Source: Arctopsyche grandis
Taxonomy: Eukaryota; Arthropoda; Insecta; Trichoptera; Hydropsychidae
Direction of reading: 5' to 3'
DNA: 64,000 bases
NCBI RefSeq assembly: GCF_051622035.1
Contig: NC_135360.1
Span: 3,221,501-3,285,500 of the forward strand
Position numbers and translations under genes: made by a program. The notes below the pieces were generated by a model. The model worked only from the letters and a program-made list of their open reading frames with translations. It did no database searches and was not told the origin of the DNA. Shown one piece after another: positions 21,980-32,326 of this stretch; positions within the stretch are counted from its first letter, which is position 1; each line of letters opens with the position of its first letter.

Positions 21980-24204
21980 TCATTTTTGTGGCTTGACTCG
22001 AGTATGCACATTCATATGTGTAACAAGGTGAGATTTTCGAGTGAATGATCTTAAGCAAATATTACATTTGTGTGGCTTTACCCCTGTATGGATCTGCAAG
22101 TGTCGAAGAAGGCATTTTTTCGAAGAGAATGATTTCAAGCAAAGATTACATTGGAGCGATTTTGCATCAATATGTTGTTTCATGTGTTCATACATATTTT
22201 GTTTGCTTTTTACTGATTTTGAACAGACATCACATTTGAACGGTTTTTCTTCAGAGTGACTTTCCAAATGTCTCATAAGAGCATATTTTAGAACGAATGA
22301 TTTTAAACAAATGTCACATTTGTGTGGCCTTACTCCGGTATGCATACTCATATGTACACGGAGGTCCGATTTTCGGATGAATGCTTTCAAGCAAACGTCA
22401 CATTTGTGTGGCTTTACCCCTGCATGGATAGGCATGTGTCCACGAAGACTATCCTTTGAAGCAAATGATTTTAAACATACGTCACATTTGTGTGGTCCTT
22501 TCTCAGTATGACATTTCATGTGAACAATGAGGTCGCATTTGTAAACAAATGATTTTGAACAAATGATACATGTGTATGGCTTTATCTCTGTATGAACATG
22601 CACGTGTCTACGAAGATTGTCTTTTAAAGAGAATGATATTAAACAAATGTGACATTTGAAGGGTTTTTCTACAGAGTGGCGTTTCACATGTGTCTTATAG
22701 TAATATTTGGTAGAAAATGATTTTAAACAGATGTTACATTTGAACGGATTTTCCCCAGAGTGGCGTGTCATATGTGTCTTATAGTAATATTTGGTGGAAA
22801 ATGATTTAAAACAAATGTCACATTTGTGTGGCTTTACTTTATTATGAATTTGCATGTGCCTTCTAAAAGAATCTGTATCGGTGAATAATTCTGAACAAAT
22901 GTCACATTTATGTGACTCGTCTTTAAGATGGGATTTCAAATGCTTTAAAAGTATATATTTAGAAGCGAATGATTTTAAACAAAAGTCACATTTGAGCGAC
23001 TTTGCCTTCATATGAACTTTCATGTGTACAACCATATATTGTTTACTTTTTACTGATTTTGAACAAATATCACATTTGAACGGTTTTTCATTCGAGTGAC
23101 GTTTCAAATGTCTCATTAGAGCGTATTTTTGAACGAACGATTTTAAACAAATGTTACATTTGAACGGTTTATCCCCAGAGTGGCGTAGCATATGTTTCTT
23201 CAAGTCATATTTGCTAACAAAATATTTTAAACAAATATCACATTTGTATGGCTCTACCTTTGAATGAATATGCATGTGTCCACGAAGGTAATCTTTTGAA
23301 GAGAATGATTTTAAACACACGTCACATTTGTGTGGGTTTCTCTCAGTATGAACAATCATGTGTGATTGGAGGTTATATTTCCTAGCGTATGATTTTGAAC
23401 AAATATCACATATGAACGGTTTTTCTTCAGAGTGACATTTTAAATGTCTTTTTAAGGCAAATTTCAGGGCGAATGATTTAAAACAAATGTCACATTTGTA
23501 TGGCTTGACCCCAGCGTGATTGCCGATGTGTACAACGAGTCTACATTTGTGAGAAAACGATTTTGGACAAATGACACATTTGTACTGCTTTTTTTGAGTA
23601 TCACATGTTGAATGTAACATTTCTGTTGTGTTATCGTTCGAAGTAATTTTTCCTTCGTGTACCTAAAAAATCAATAAAATACATAATTTTACGTGTAACA
23701 TTTTCATATATGTGAATTTATATATTCGATTAATTGAATTTTTTGCTTAAAATTGTTCAAAGCCACTCGAATCCCATTTACTTACTTCGCCATCGTCTTG
23801 TGGACTAGAAATGTTGGGTGGCAAATTAGCATTCGACTCATCTTTCCATATTAAATCATCTAGCATAACCTCCTCCGGCTTGACATTCAAAGACCCGTAT
23901 AATTTCACCCTCGACGTTTCGTCACTCTGAAGACAAGCGTTTCGAAAGCTGTCGAGCAATTCCAGATTGTTGACACACGAATGGCATATCATATCTGGCA
24001 GATGGTCACCGTTTCTAACCTGCAAATGAGAAAGGTATTGACGATTACGAGGACTAGCGAATTAACAATAGCAATTGTAACCTAACTGACCCGCAGCCGA
24101 CAGCAGGTCCAAATGAGTTGCTCCAAACGCGGTGGATGAGGGTCGTCATGGATGGAGACGAAGGACCCCGCCGGAGCAGAGCAGAGACAAAGTCTGCACT
24201 CCAT
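21980..24204 (-). CDS. ZAD C2H2 zinc-finger gene D, 19 fingers
   Basis: Exon 1 is 24204-24091 (ends CCRLR). Exon 2 is 24019-23786 (78 codons, VRNGDHLPDMICHSC). Exon 3 is 23662-21980, starting VHEGKITSND. All introns are phase 0 (donors GTCAGT and GTAAGT). Predicted protein is about 676 residues with 19 fingers, the longest complete array here. Linkers alternate between HTGVKPHKC and HSEEKPFKC types. It ends KPQK because TGT for the first cysteine of finger 20 has become TGA. The locus is the fullest member of the B/D/E duplication group; E matches D finger by finger over its length. Its 5' flank carries three later insertions (24407-25698, 25720-26555, 26613-27720). Likely a nuclear regulator with an extended DNA target; function is inferred from family only. 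Confidence 0.92.
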
Positions 24205-24406
24205 CGCTACTTGGGCAAGAGAAGCGCAAACCTCGGAGTGAAAAGTGAAGAGTGAAGAGTGGACGATGGATGGTTGCAGACGTTTCAGAGCAGTGGTACC
24301 CTAAGTTATTGTGGCCACGGACCCCTGCTTAGAGCACACAGATCGAAGACTGGAGATCTGATTTAGAACTTTAGTGTTGAGAGTGATTGCCACGATCTGA
24401 CAGCTC

Positions 24407-25698
24407 CAGTGGCGTAGCGTGAATTCCAGGCGCCCCCCCGCAAAATATTTTAAGGCCCCCCCCCCCCCCCCATATCTTCATATTATTTCCTTACAGCAAA
24501 ATAACTGTCCAAATTACTAATCCATGTCTCTTTTACGTAGAAAAACTTTTTCTGGACTCATTGGCAAACACGACTATTTTGTTAAAATTTAATACTAATC
24601 ATTGCTAATACTTTAAGACGATGTTGTGACATAGTTGACCTTAAGTAATTTTTAATAAGTTTCAACTTGTGAACGAGCGCTCCGTAGTGGCTACAGTTAC
24701 CGGAAGCGTGAGGAACAAGATGATTTAAATGACGAATTTAAATTATAAAAATTACAAATGAAGAGCTTTGCCATATTATGAACACGTTGATCTTCTTTAT
24801 TTTTACAAGGTTTATTTTCTTTGAAGCACGAACGAAAATCAAGTATCTGATCAGGCAATGATTTGTCAAAATCATTGACATATTAGTTGGCTAGAGACAT
24901 AGCTTCATGATATACATATATACATACGTATATATATGTACATATATATAAATCGTCATCTGATAATTGTTTTGCAGGAAAGCGAACTTTGAAACAATGT
25001 TTAAATAACGTGCACTTAGGTTACGTTTAGTGCCGCATTAAAAATTGTTCAAAATTTCTTTTAATGGATCCTCGAATCGTATATCATGACTAAGTTCATC
25101 GAAATGCTTTTAGATTCAATTTTGGCTTCAACCCTAATATTGTTGAAATTGTTACGAATACTTCAATTTTATTTCTAAAATTACTGATCTCGCAATATGC
25201 ATTTCTAATCATAGACTGAGCACTGATATCATCAGCGTTTTTTGATTGAAGGAACTTTGAAACAAAGTTGAGAAACCGAAGAATTTTTCAAGATGCACGA
25301 GTAGGAGAATAAATTCGAAACTTTCCATTTTCTTTTTTAGTCACTTTTCTTTTGATTGTTCATCATTTATTTTACTTTTTAAAATTATTTCTAGATACAA
25401 ATTATTTTACAGCTAAAAATTTATAAATTTATAAATTTTTACGCCTCATATAATTTTATTTTATTGTTTTAACAAAAATATATACACGAATAAGAGAGAA
25501 TTTCAGCTATATGTAAATACAATAAAACGAGATGCAAATAGGTTAAAAAATAACAGAGGCTTTTAAAAAAATTATTGCAAAGAAATTACAGAACAAATTA
25601 AAAAATCTGCAAAAAAGGCACGCCGCTTTGCGGCGCCCCCCAAGCCTCGGCGCCCCCCCCGCATTGCGGGGTCTGCGGGCGCGGTAGTTACGCCACTG
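24407..25698 (+). mobile_element. hAT-like element, perfect 8-bp TSD
   Basis: Ends CAGTGGCGTAGCGTGAATTC and GTTACGCCACTG; duplication GACAGCTC at 24399-24406 and 25699-25706. The equivalent flank of gene E (about 33621-33650) has one uninterrupted GACAGCTC, an empty site. Minus-strand fragments such as LQSKNADDISAQSM and CEISNFRNK resemble the mid-region of hAT transposases of the ZMYM1-like type, but frames are broken. Same family as 7856-8652. Confidence 0.9.
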
Positions 25699-25719
25699 GA
25701 CAGCTCTCTATGTACGCTC

Positions 25720-26555
25720 TGTAGGAATCTCGTCATCGTCATCGTCATCGAAACATTCGAGAATATTCCACAACAACAAACCACATTCCTTGCAGAACTC
25801 ACCACACGTAAACAACACGTGCACTTCTTGGAATCAATCGCCAGTTCCTTCGAGAATGTTCCACCCCTCACACTCAAGCGGAACAAAACCAGTCGAAACA
25901 CACCTGCAGCCATTATATTAAACTCAAGCGGAACGCCCCTACCAGTCGAGCGGAACCAAAACGGTCGAAACACGCCGCCGCCATTTAACTACATCGAGCG
26001 GAACGGCGCCAATCGTTCCAGAAAAGTCCACCCCATCGACAAAAGCAAATTCCTCGCTTACGCATCAACAACCACCACCATCGGTCAGGTGATTCCAGAA
26101 ACACTATAAAAGGAGGTACAACCCAAACAACGCCAGTCGACCCACAGCAGCAAGCGTCGACACACAGCAACAGACCAGTCGACCCACAGCAGCAAGCGTC
26201 GACACACAGCACCAGACCAGTCGACATCCAGCTCCTGACCTGCCACCACAACACTACGCGGACTTGGAAGATCAACCAGCCGAACGAGCCAGCAACACAC
26301 TGCCGTATCCAGAGACCTTCTGCACATAGCCGAACAACGAGCCAACAACACACAGCCACATCCAGAGACCTTCTGAACATAGCTGAATGCCGAGCCAGCG
26401 ACACTCTACCATATCCAGAGACCGCTGAACGACATACTTTTGCCCAAATATAATACCTTTGTACAACCATAGGCAAACAATAAAACTTTATAAAACAAGC
26501 ACAACAGTGTTTCGTTAGGCTGGGATACGGTCAACACATACCTACCCCGCCTACA
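25720..26555 (+). mobile_element. Solo LTR, TGTAGGAATCTCG...CCGCCTACA
   Basis: An 836-bp TG...CA unit with 4-bp duplication GCTC at 25716-25719 and 26556-26559. It contains a TATA-like ACTATAAAAGGAGG near 26103 and AATAAAACTTTATAAAAC near 26480, as expected for promoter and polyadenylation parts of an LTR. It has no internal coding region. The matching site next to gene E (about 33645-33665) reads straight through (TACGCTCCATCAAG), so this is an insertion later reduced by LTR-LTR recombination. Another copy is at 52092-52919. Confidence 0.93.
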
Positions 26556-26612
26556 GCTCCATCAAGACAAAAACCTGATCATTAACCCCAAGTGAAATAA
26601 GTCTACATAACT

Positions 26613-26774
26613 GTATGGAGGATGAACGAATGAGACGACTGGCATGTTAATGCACGTGTTTATTATATGACAGCTGAAGACAGAGTGAGTAGCAGCTGTC
26701 CGAACCCAGCCGGGTTGGTCCCCACTCGCAGGAAGGCAACCAAACTCGACCATGTCGTATAAGCGAGCCGCCAC
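26613..26774 (-). repeat. TRIM 3' LTR
   Basis: 162 bp; minus strand begins GTGGCGGCTCGCTTATACGA and ends TCATCCTCCATAC. Same sequence as 27559-27720. Confidence 0.92.
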
Positions 26775-26901
26775 ATCACTCCCCCCCCAGCATCAGCGAT
26801 ACCAAAATTACAAAGAAACAAATTTTACAACAGAAAAAAAGTTATTGTTACACAAAAAGAAAAAATTATTACGTGGGGAGAAAAAAAAATGTTGACGTGG
26901 G

Positions 26902-27556
26902 TCATCCGCTGTGTACATAGGTGTACCGCCCTGAATGGTCGGTAGATTCGAGGGCGGTGACGTCGCGAGCAGGACGGTGGGTGGTCCGATGGTCGCGCCG
27001 ATCAATGCGATGCTGCGGCGGCGGCGCTCTTCCGAGGCTGATGTCGGTTGGTGGGGCGGCGGGGGCGGCAGGGGCATCGATGTGGTTGATGATACTCCGA
27101 GCTGGACTGTGAGTCGTTGTGGCTAGTGGAGGTGTTGTAGCGCTACCGCCCGTCTCGGCGTGACGACGCTCGTGGGGACGGACGGGGCCTTGATGATGAT
27201 GATGATGATGATGGTGCTGAGGTGGTGTATGTCTTGTGGTGCTGGATGACCGTTCTATGTGTAGTGGATCGCGCATGACTCCACATCCAGCTGTCACGAT
27301 CGTCGTCTCATTCGCTCCCCCATTTTTTAAAAGCACCTGTCGTCGACGTTGTGGCTGGACGTCGGTAGGTAGGTAGGTAGGTAGGTAGCCGTGTCTGCTC
27401 GTTTATTGTCACCCGCGGGCCGCGACGCGTGTTGATGGCGATGGGGGCGCGGCGGGTAGCTTCTCCCGCCTGACTCGGCGAGGCAGGGATGAGCGGCATG
27501 GGATGAGCGGCATGTTGAAATTGATCGAGGCTGCGTGGCTCGATGTCGGGGGTCAC
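26902..27556 (-). CDS. His/Pro-rich frames inside the TRIM element
   Basis: One frame runs 27556-27308, starting TPDIEPRSLDQFQHAAHPM, and overlaps another at 27336-26902. The second carries an H-run (QHHHHHHHHQG) made by a GAT/ATG microsatellite near 27190-27210. Between them a GGTA repeat (27362-27387) may have shifted a single original frame. The KKWGSE/KNGGANE overlap region fits that idea. This could be a worn Gag N-terminus or simply GC-rich non-coding filler. I see no zinc knuckle or protease motif. Confidence 0.35.
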
Positions 27557-27558
27557 CA

Positions 27559-27720
27559 GTATGGAGGATGAACGAATGAGACGACTGGCATGTTAATGCA
27601 CGTGTTTATTATATGACAGCTGAAGACAGAGTGAGTAGCAGCTGTCCGAACCCAGCCGGGTTGGTCCCCACTCGCAGGAAGGCAACCAAACTCGACCATG
27701 TCGTATAAGCGAGCCGCCAC
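27559..27720 (-). repeat. TRIM 5' LTR
   Basis: 162 bp, same as 26613-26774. On the minus strand the primer-binding site TGGTGACCCCCGACATC follows it. Confidence 0.92.
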
Positions 27721-27724
27721 AACT

Positions 27725-28918
27725 GCATAATAAAAAATATATAAATTTAATTTTAATATTGTTGCGCAGGGGTGGGTTCAGAATCCAGGTGAAAGGCCAA
27801 AGTCGCTTCACAGTATTTATTTAATGATTCAAAAGGTCCATACGGAACCATCTCTCACTCCAGAGTCGTTCATCACAAGTCCTTTCTCAGCACTTTTTTT
27901 TAATACATTATGTATATGGATAAATAGTAATAATGTAGAGATATATCGCATCGCGTACTTATTCACGATGCGGTGCAAACGATCGACAAGCGCCAGACAG
28001 ACTGAACCACAGATTAACGACACGTGTACCTTATGCGTGCGCACTGCTCAAGGAGAGTGGTCACGGTTCGACTACCAATAGTAGATGTTGGCCAGTCTTT
28101 GGTTTGTGACTCCAGGTCAAACGTTTCCTTTCAGAGTTTGCCAATTTTTCTGATTTTCATTGAAACTGTAAATTGGTATTTCCTTTACATAATATCAGCT
28201 GTTTGTACAAGTTTTTTGCTATCAATCTAGGACCAACTGGGCCAAGAAGAATGTATGAATACTTGAGACCAGTGGTTTCCAAACGTATTGCTACTAGGCT
28301 TTCCCTTTGAAAAAAATCTTAACCTGGTGCCTCCCCCCCCCCCCCTAACTATGTATTTGAAAAAATGATACAAACACATTTTGAAATTATAAACTTGTTT
28401 TGTGAAATTACGTTGCTTTTTCTTTCCAAATTTTCAATTTAATTGGCAATACCTACAAATTTGGAGTTCCAAATGTGCATCGTAAGGGGTAGTATTTACC
28501 GATGCGGTGCAAACGATCGACAAGCGCCAGACAGACTGAACCACAGATTAACGACACGTGTACCTTATGCGTGCGCACTGCTCGCACTTACACTAAGCGA
28601 AATCTATCCGAAGTCCCGACATACCTACCCTGTATACGTTCTGTGCTTCTGATACTTTAGTTCCGAATTTTGCCTTATTAAACTTGCCAGAAAGATCCAA
28701 CTCAATTTTAATAATTGCATCTGTGCACATCGAAAGGTTACTCGTCATCTGATGTGCAATCTATCATTCGTAAAGTCGAGAATTGCGTTTAAAGCAGCCA
28801 TCCAGTTAATCTGTGGTTCAGTCTGTCTGGCGCTTGTCGATCGTTTGCACCAAACCCACTTATTCATTATCGATGTCAATACACTCGCATACTCCCCCAT
28901 CACACAGAAGTCCGCACC
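27725..28918. other. Repeat-rich spacer with two copies of an 80-bp motif
   Basis: GATGCGGTGCAAACGATCGA through GTGCGCACTGCTC occurs at 27967-28050 and again at 28499-28583. An inverted part (TTAATCTGTGGTTCAGTCTG) lies at 28806-28850. A plus-strand SINE body is at about 28040-28190. A poly-C run is at 28328-28342. No gene is seen. Confidence 0.6.
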
Positions 28919-29273
28919 CAGAGAAATGTTATACTAATAGAAGTGGCTTTAGGCGTCATATTTTTGTCAAGTGACGATTGTCCACAGACAATCCTAAATA
29001 ATTTTAGCATCAGTCGTAGTTGATGCTTGGTAGTCGACGTATGTCCGATAAAAACTTCTCTGTTTGTTTATATTACTCGCAAGATGGGCAAGCATCGGTA
29101 AAAATTGCACAATGCATTCAAAAACGCACAATAAACAACACGGGATACATTTTTATAAGCAAATTGATCTGATTGTATTCCGTGCGTTGTAGCGTATTTA
29201 TGAGACGTGCCGCGTAATATTGACAACAATTATTTATTCGTAAGGGCCCTTCTATTATTATTACACATCTCTG
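28919..29273 (+). mobile_element. CAGAGAAATGT MITE, copy 1
   Basis: Starts CAGAGAAATGTTATACTAAT and ends ACACATCTCTG. It is about 95% like 45887-46246 by eye over its length, including GGCGTCATATTTTTGTCAAG and CTGTTTGTTTATATTACTCG. The terminal repeats are short and no transposase is present. The flanking duplication is not clear. Confidence 0.75.
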
Positions 29274-29545
29274 TCCGCACTCCTCTGGAATGCACTTCTA
29301 ATCAAGCAGAACAACTCTAGACAACGACAACTGCACGTGACCACGTGAATGACTGAAACAGATGCACTGGTGGACCAGAACCAAAGCTTCAACAGCATGG
29401 AACATGGCTCACTCCGCGAAGCAACATAAATTAATACAATACCAATTGTATTTATCGAGCAATAAAGATCTTCTTCCAAACTCAACTGAGTTTCCGTAGG
29501 CCGGGATACGGTCGAAACCTAAAACCCGCCCTATAATAATAATAA
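29274..29545 (+). mobile_element. Truncated LTR 3' part
   Basis: Ends with the family signature AATAAAGATCTTCTTCC, then AGGCCGGGATACGGTCGAAA and CCCGCCCTATA. This is shared with the solo LTR at 35509-36871 and, in reverse, with 33791-34190. Confidence 0.65.
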
Positions 29546-29574
29546 TATCATGACCAATGTGACCTTACAGAATT

Positions 29575-30010
29575 GTGCCCCAAATTATTAATATGCCGGA
29601 AACAGATTATCCAGACCATTGTTTGAATCTCAGAACAAAATATCCAGATGTTTTCTCAGATCAATTCGAATCTCAATTTACTCTTGTACTTTTATTAATA
29701 AAGAAAGATCTTTCTGAAACAATGACCATAAGGCATTTCAGAATTACTTATTACCAAGTACAGTTGTTTGGAGAGTGATTTTTCACAAGTATATACCGCA
29801 TTCATGTTATATTTTACTCTTCCGGTAACTGTGGCTAGTGTAGAAAGAACATTCAATAAATTAAAAATAATTAAAGATTAAAACAGAAATTCGATCGGTC
29901 AAACCAGACTCAATGAACTATCTTTGCTTACAATTGAGCCAAAATGGTCCTTAAAAAACCAATTTATGATTTTGCCAACAGTAAGGCTCGAAAGAAGAAA
30001 TTTTAAAATA
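29575..30010 (+). pseudogene. hAT transposase C-terminal remnant
   Basis: Plus-strand frames read YPDVFSDQFESQFT, then, after a frame change, LPVTVASVERTFNKLKIIKD, a stop, then SIGQTRLNELSLLTIE. This is the conserved hAT dimerisation region (usually LPVSxASxERxFSxLKxIK and RLxxLxxLxIE). A stop codon and frame breaks show it is dead. A shorter relative is at 19250-19345. Confidence 0.8.
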
Positions 30011-30019
30011 GTTGAGTTA

Positions 30020-31070
30020 GTGAGTTAGTCTGCATAAGGTCATCGACTTTAGAGAGTATTTAATTAATATTATGTATTAAATGTATTATGAGCATTATGT
30101 ATTAAATGTATTATTATGCTGTACATTAACATTAGAATAATATAATACTATGATTACTATCCAAATTAAATTAAATTGTAATATAGAAAATGATTAGTAG
30201 ATCAGTAGCTATTAAAATAGATATAATATGTATGGTGATCATAATTTCGTAATAATAAAAAGCATTTTAAAATCAAAATAATAGAAAATATAAAAAAATT
30301 GTCACTTAATAATTCCCAGGAATCACAGTTAATGGATAGAATTAATTACAGGAATTACATTTTGTTTTAAATGCAAAAAATTATGCAATCATAACAGTTA
30401 TATTAAAAGTAGATTTCCTAGCTTTTAACTCGTTTCAAAATGTGTTCCCCAGCTTTGCTTGATAAAAATTTCCTTAAGTCATTACAATTGCATTAATTCA
30501 GCTTCTACATTTTCTAACAATAATCTGTTTCTCTCCTTTTTTTCGAGGTTGCACTCATTAGACTAAATATTCTTTCACAAATTGCAATGGAATGTATAAT
30601 AGAATTGAGAGGATGTGGGCCACAATTTTATACAAATTATTCCAAGCGGAATGATCTTTAAGAAATGATATTTTAAAGATCATTATAAAAAAAATATTTG
30701 GTCAAGGACAAGACATTAATTTATTTAGTATTTATTTTTAATATGTACCAAGAAGGCCTAGCAGGTAAACCCAGTGCGCCTTCCTGGCCAGAAACATTTG
30801 ATACAAGTATTATCAGTGGCCGTCACTGCATCGAAAGTGACTTGAACAAAAGATCGAAATTTTTTCGCAATTTTTATGACGATGTATGAAATAGTCCGTT
30901 TACCTTGCATACATAAGAAAAGCTGGTAGTATATACAAATATAGTACCGTTTACCATGTATACATTCTTTTCGATTTTTTGACTTTCGTTCAAGTCACTT
31001 TCGATACAGTGACCCAGACCCAAGTATTATACAAAGTGAATACATATCAATAAACACCCAGAGACTTCTA
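30020..31070. other. AT-rich spacer with SINE tail fragment
   Basis: No gene. AAGGCCTAGCAGGTAAACCC with GCGCCTTCCTGGCC at 30752-30785 is the SINE tail block also present at 51840 and 58320. A direct/inverted pair around 30825-31015 (ATCGAAAGTGACTTGAAC and reverse) forms a small hairpin. Confidence 0.5.
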
Positions 31071-31077
31071 TGGTCAA

Positions 31078-31562
31078 CCCTTTGCCCGCGGCAATAAATA
31101 TAGCGAACAAGCCCTGTATGCGGCACCTTTTTTGCGAATTTGGCAATCGAGTTTTCGACCATAAATACAGATTTTAATATTTACTCAAGTAACCAGATAT
31201 GTTAATTAACACATAAAGTATTATTTTAAACAATAAAATACATAATATATCTCGTAGTTTTGGATTAATTGTCAAATAATCATTCATCATAATTGTATGA
31301 AGGCGTGACGTCACATAAACGAGGTTTCAGTATGGTTCCACAAAAAACTAATTTTTGACTGGTATATATTCATTTTAAGCAAATTGAATAGATGGCATTC
31401 AACTCTCAGTAATATATTCAACCAATTTTGAACCTTAAAACAGTTGAAATAGGCGCATATAAGGCTCAAAATCCCGTGCAAAGTTCAGAAATTCTATGGA
31501 AGACAGCCGCGCTACAGACTTGTCGCCCAAAGCTTCCATAGAAGACGGCCGCGGGCAAACGG
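31078..31562 (+). mobile_element. piggyBac-type MITE, TTAA site, GCCCGCGGC ends
   Basis: Begins CCCTTTGCCCGCGGC and ends GCCGCGGGCAAACGG, a 15-bp inverted repeat with one mismatch. It is flanked by TCAA (left) and TTAA (right), consistent with a TTAA target with one change. A second, inverted, copy is at about 60679-61140, and a short left-end fragment at 40793-40838. No coding capacity. Confidence 0.8.
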
Positions 31563-31734
31563 TTAAACAATTTAGCGAAATTCAGTAAATAAATATCAAT
31601 TCACATTCACAGATACATTTTATACAATTCAGCGAAATTCTAGATTGCTGAAAACTCGAGATTTGCTACAATATGGGTAAGGTTGCCAATTTGTTGGAAC
31701 CATTTCAATGAAAATCAAATAAATTGATAAACTC

Positions 31735-31850
31735 CGATAGGAAACGATCGACCTGGAGTCACAAATCCAAGGTCTGGCCAGCTGAAACCAGTGGGATTTG
31801 AACCCGTGAGCACTAAGCATTATATGCTAACCACTAGTCAATTCTACAGG
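31735..31850 (-). repeat. SINE head with intact tRNA-like promoter
   Basis: On the minus strand: TAGTGGTTAGCATATAATGC (A-box region), then CGGGTTCAAATCCCAC (B box, an exact match to GGTTCRANTCC), then the family body GGATTTGTGACTCCAGGTCG and ATCGTTTCCTATCGGAGT. It clearly shows the family's tRNA-derived promoter. Confidence 0.75.
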
Positions 31851-32029
31851 TTTAATGAATTGAAATTTGTTACTTTTGAAGTCAAACCATTTCTACTTCT
31901 ATACATTTTTGTACGTATGCAAATTTTGTGAAGAACGGATTTTCAGAGGCAATGCAGGACTTGGGATTTGTCTGTTGAACTCGGGACAGTCCCGCTCAAA
32001 TAGGAACATCTGGCAACCGTGGTCCACGA

Positions 32030-32326
32030 AGACTATCCTTTGATGCGAATAATTTTAAACGAACGTCACATTTGCGTGATCCATTCCCAGTATGAGGTTA
32101 CATTTGTAAACAAATGATTTTGGACAAATATTACATGTTTGTGGCTTTATCCCTGTATGAATATGCACGTGTCTACGAAGACTATCTTGAAAGAGAATGA
32201 TTTTAAACAAATGTCAAATTTGTGTGAATTCCCAATTCATTATGAATTCGCTTCTGCCTTCTAGGAAAATCTGTATCAGTGAATAATTTTGAGCAAATAT
32301 CACTTTTATGTGGCTTTAACACAATT
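32030..32326 (-). pseudogene. Decayed finger tail of gene E
   Basis: Aligns in pieces with gene D at about 22440-22920: TCCACGAAGACTATCCTTTGA, then GTATGAATATGCACGTGTCTA, then GCCTTCTAGGAAAATCTG. Large blocks are missing and frames are shifted. This is what remains of the D-like C-terminal array. Confidence 0.8.

Larger units (their letters stand above)
26613..27720 (-). mobile_element. Miniature LTR retrotransposon (TRIM-like), 4-bp TSD
   Basis: Two identical-looking 162-bp direct repeats (26613-26774 and 27559-27720) bound a 784-bp interior. Target duplication AACT is at 26609-26612 and 27721-27724. On the minus strand the 5' LTR is followed directly by TGGTGACCCCCGACATCGAG, a classic primer-binding site. 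The 3' LTR is preceded by the purine tract GCTGGGGGGGGAGTGAT. The interior is GC-rich, unlike its surroundings, and has proline/histidine-rich frames but no pol. It is non-autonomous. LTR identity suggests a young insertion. Confidence 0.92.

Noticed and set aside
22041-22511. Plus-strand frames rich in Cys, His and Phe opposite gene D (and similar ones opposite gene H)
   Set aside because: They are antisense shadows of the finger repeats and contain no consistent domain.
25985-26476. Tryptophan/cysteine-rich minus-strand frames inside the LTR (also 52489-52844)
   Set aside because: They are antisense to a solo LTR present twice; a shared frame is expected from repeat identity, not coding.
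31735-31850. tRNA gene
   Set aside because: A and B boxes are present, but no cloverleaf or acceptor stem can be completed, and the same head recurs in front of the SINE body.
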